From contig SIJG01000008.1 in NCBI GenBank assembly GCA_023374025.1, positions 2,120,057 through 2,184,056 of the forward strand: a DNA stretch of 64,000 nt. Direction: 5' to 3'. The notes below the pieces were generated by a model. The model was not told the origin of the DNA and ran no database searches. It worked only from the letters and a program-made list of their open reading frames with translations. Position 1 is the first letter of the stretch. Each line of letters begins with the position of its first letter. The translations under genes and the position numbers were made by a program. Shown here in pieces: positions 61,901-64,000 of this stretch. The stretch is from Heterodera schachtii. Its lineage: Eukaryota; Nematoda; Chromadorea; Rhabditida; Heteroderidae.

Positions 61901-63568
61901 CGGCGCGGGGGGGGGAGAAATTCTCCCATTTTTTTTGTGTTCTGTGTGTTGTGGGTGGGTGCATTACATTCCTCCCCGCACCCTTATAGTTCGAATTTTT
62001 TAAATAAATTAACAAAATGAGATTTCAAAAAAAAAAAAAAATTCTTAGAAAATTTTTAAGATAATTTCAAGAAAAAAAATTTTGAGTTTCAGCGATTTTT
62101 GACAAAATATTGAAAAAAGGTTAGTAATTTACCATAAGCCTTTGAAAAAATCGCTAGAAAAACTTTTCAATTTTTTTTTTAATTTATTTTCTTATTAAAA
62201 CCTTTTCTGAGATTTTTTAAATTAATTTTTCCAATTTTTCGTGGGAGGGGTGTGTGGAAAGAACTGCTCCCTTGTGTTTTGTGTGATTAATTGAATCTAC
62301 CACTTCCATTCATTCATTTAATTCATTCGCCGATATTTTTGAACAAAGAAAATTTTCAAGAAAAATTTTTCAGCGATTTTTGGGAAATATTTGAAAAAAC
62401 ATTTTTTCATTTTTTTTTTTTTTTCCAATTTTTCGGGGGGAGGGGGGGGGGGGTGTGGAAACGAGCTGTTCCATTGTGTATTGTGTTTTGGTGGCTGTTG
62501 TGCTTAATTATTGAATCCATCACTTCCACCACCATATCCATTCATTCATTCATTCCATTCGCCGATATTTTTGAACAAAAACTTTGACGCCCCCGGGGGG
62601 GGGGTGGGAATTTCCCCTTTTTTTTTTTTGTTCGATCACCATTTGTCCGTCCGTCCGATGGTTTTGGTGTTGGTGGTGATCATCGCCTTGCTTCGATTAA
62701 CAAAACCCCATCACCACCATTCATTCACACAGAACACAATAAATTTTGCGCGCCTTCTCTAATCACTGAACCGTCATCGTTTTCCGCGTCATTCACACCT
62801 CCTCTGCTGCCCATTTTCCACTCATCAATTCTTTTGTTGGGGGATCAAAAAGTGTTAAAAAAAAAAGTGCGGAACGCCAGCACTTTCTCCTCGAAGAGGG
62901 GACGGGGGGGACAGGGAGGAGACAAAACAAATTTTTTGGTCTGTTTTCTAAAAAATTTTTTTTTTCAATTTGGAAAAAATTTGAATTTTTTTCCTATACT
63001 TTTTTTTTACCCGATTGTTGTCGTATTCATTTTTTTTATATTTAATATGACTTAATTTATCCCAATTTTGTCCAACCCATCGGAGAACCGTTTAACATTA
63101 AACACATTTTTCACCTGTGATTGTTTTGGGCAAATTTGTCTGAATAATTTTCATTCCTTCAAATGAAACTCAGGCGGCACTTAGCAGAGAAAACTTTTTA
63201 AATACGGTAGGCGTAAATGCCTAAAATTTCTTGAAATCCGAGGTTTCAAAAAAAATTCCGTACTTCCTCGATTATAACCCCCCCCCCCCTCGAATAGAAC
63301 CCCACCCTCGATTATAACCCCATTTTCAGAAGGGTTGAACAATAGAACCCCTGGGGTTATAATCGAAGAAGTACGGCTTATGAAAAACCGAATTTAACTA
63401 TCACAAAAAATGTGAAATATTTGCTCTCTCAATTCTGTCCCATCTCTGGCACATTACTGTAGTATACTATCATAATTCTGTATACTGTACACAATTTGCG
63501 TTCATTTTTCCATTACCATCCATTTAAGCATCAAATTTTGTTCAAAAAGGAGGGCATCATAAAAAAAA
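58931..63568. other. Intergenic region with TGATCA-rich repeats and homopolymer G/C runs
   Basis: No gene is supported. Positions 60640-61420 contain a degenerate repeat of about 180 bp with words such as ctgatcactttctgcattca, tgatcaattgctttttgact and ttttggtcaatggtcacttg, making TGATCA extremely frequent. Runs of 14-18 G or C lie at about 59775, 60053, 60400 and 62445. Foldback relatives lie at 62020-62270 and 62350-62470. A small palindromic MITE lies at 63259-63373 (ccgtacttcctcgattataa ... ttataatcgaagaagtacgg). Confidence 0.5.
60640..61420. repeat. TGATCA-rich degenerate tandem repeat
   Basis: Long units of about 180-190 bp recur. For example, cttagaattatgcctttt at 60878 recurs as cttagaactatgccctttt near 61061. 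Both are followed by tgatcatttg, a second gatcacttt...gcattcaatg, and a ttgaggttttttggtcaatg segment. The copies differ by small indels. The frames over it are not conserved. Confidence 0.7.
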
Positions 63569-63718
63569 ATGGTTGAAAACAGTACCCTTGAAAGTTGGGA
63601 AAAATTATTGTCGCAAAATTCGTCGACAACAACAACAGCAACCATTTCGCCATCACACGAGATGGACGTCGGCATTTCTGTTTACACCATCATTTTGGTC
63701 GTCACGGCAACATTGGTA
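63569..63718 (+). CDS. Possible first exon of a membrane receptor (partial)
   Basis: The frame begins MVENSTLESWEKLLSQNSST with two N-glycosylation sequons (NST, NSS). A Thr/Ser-rich part follows, then a hydrophobic stretch, VGISVYTIILVVTATL, that could open a first transmembrane helix. A gtactg donor follows at 63719. A glycosylated short N-terminus before a helix is typical of rhodopsin-type receptors. The rest would be beyond the window, so the class cannot be confirmed. Codon usage is less AT-biased than the flanks, which supports coding. Confidence 0.4.
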
Positions 63719-64000
63719 CTGAGTTTTTCGGGTGGAAAATTTCATTTTTACCCTATTGGGACCGGGACAACTGAGGAACGGGTATTCTCGTCTCCCCCCC
63801 CCCCTCCCGAAAAAAAATTTCTTATTTTTTAGGGTTTTTAGGAAAAAATAGGGATCCGGGAGACTGCTGATTCAGGGAAAGAAAAATTAGGCATTCAAAA
63901 CTGTGAAAACAAAAATAAATAATAAATCATAATTAATCAATTTTTTTTAAATTGAGAATTTTTAAATTTTTAAAATTTAATTTTCAACCGAAGTGAAATC
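63719..64000. other. AT-rich sequence at window end, probably intron
   Basis: If the exon at 63569 is real, this is the start of its first intron. It holds a run of C residues, and from 63900 AT-rich DNA with no coding signal. Confidence 0.35.

Overview
The window is nuclear DNA of a nematode, most probably a plant-parasitic cyst nematode (Heterodera/Globodera group). It is AT-rich, and its genes have many small exons separated by AT-rich GT-AG introns. The recognisable proteins are metazoan (UNC-13, lysyl-tRNA synthetase). Relics of a divergent F-box-like family that I associate with cyst-nematode genomes are also present. There are no bacterial or plasmid features, no CRISPR array, and no obvious cell-wall-degrading enzyme gene. 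Gene models were built by hand from splice signals and reading-frame phase, so exon edges may be off by a base or two.

Layout. 0-2.4 kb: a decayed F-box-like gene, its upstream region interrupted by a 539-bp hAT-like element. 2.8-3.4 kb: a large palindrome. 3.55-8.71 kb: a complete Ty3/gypsy LTR retrotransposon with 328-bp LTRs and a 5-bp target duplication, but a frameshifted pol. 8.9-12.7 kb: palindromic elements and a truncated minus-strand F-box-like fragment. 12.9-13.6 kb: exons of a TRAF-zinc-finger/F-box (FBXO30/40-like) gene. 14.9-16.0 kb: a 351-bp tandem duplication. 16.1-30.6 kb: unc-13 (+ strand), from the first half of C1 through C2B and MUN to the start of C2C. 30.7-47 kb: a mosaic of accessory DNA holding minisatellite arrays, a duplicated block with a two-TM protein, a tRNA-like sequence and a secreted-protein gene, a partial copy of unc-13, a higher-order satellite, and many foldback elements. 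47.05-53.36 kb: a complete lysyl-tRNA synthetase gene (+). 53.4-63.5 kb: about 10 kb of low-complexity, apparently non-coding DNA. 63.57 kb: a probable first exon of a membrane receptor.

The most striking content is the mobile DNA. At least six foldback elements end in short tandem phrases, which differ from element to element, in inverted orientation around AT-rich palindromic arms. They are bounded by 8-9 bp direct repeats. For several, the uninterrupted target survives elsewhere in the window. A second group has TAGTG/TAGGG/CAGGG ends with 8-bp duplications (hAT-like). A third type is a 1,138-bp, nearly perfectly palindromic Tc1-like element with inner and outer repeated ends (IR/DR architecture) and no transposase.

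unc-13 looks damaged or unusual. The exon for the second half of the C1 domain is missing where a foldback element sits, C2B has lost one conserved calcium-site aspartate, and no exon for the rest of C2C can be found before the next gene. Either the gene is partly degenerate or rearranged, or the assembly is misjoined here.
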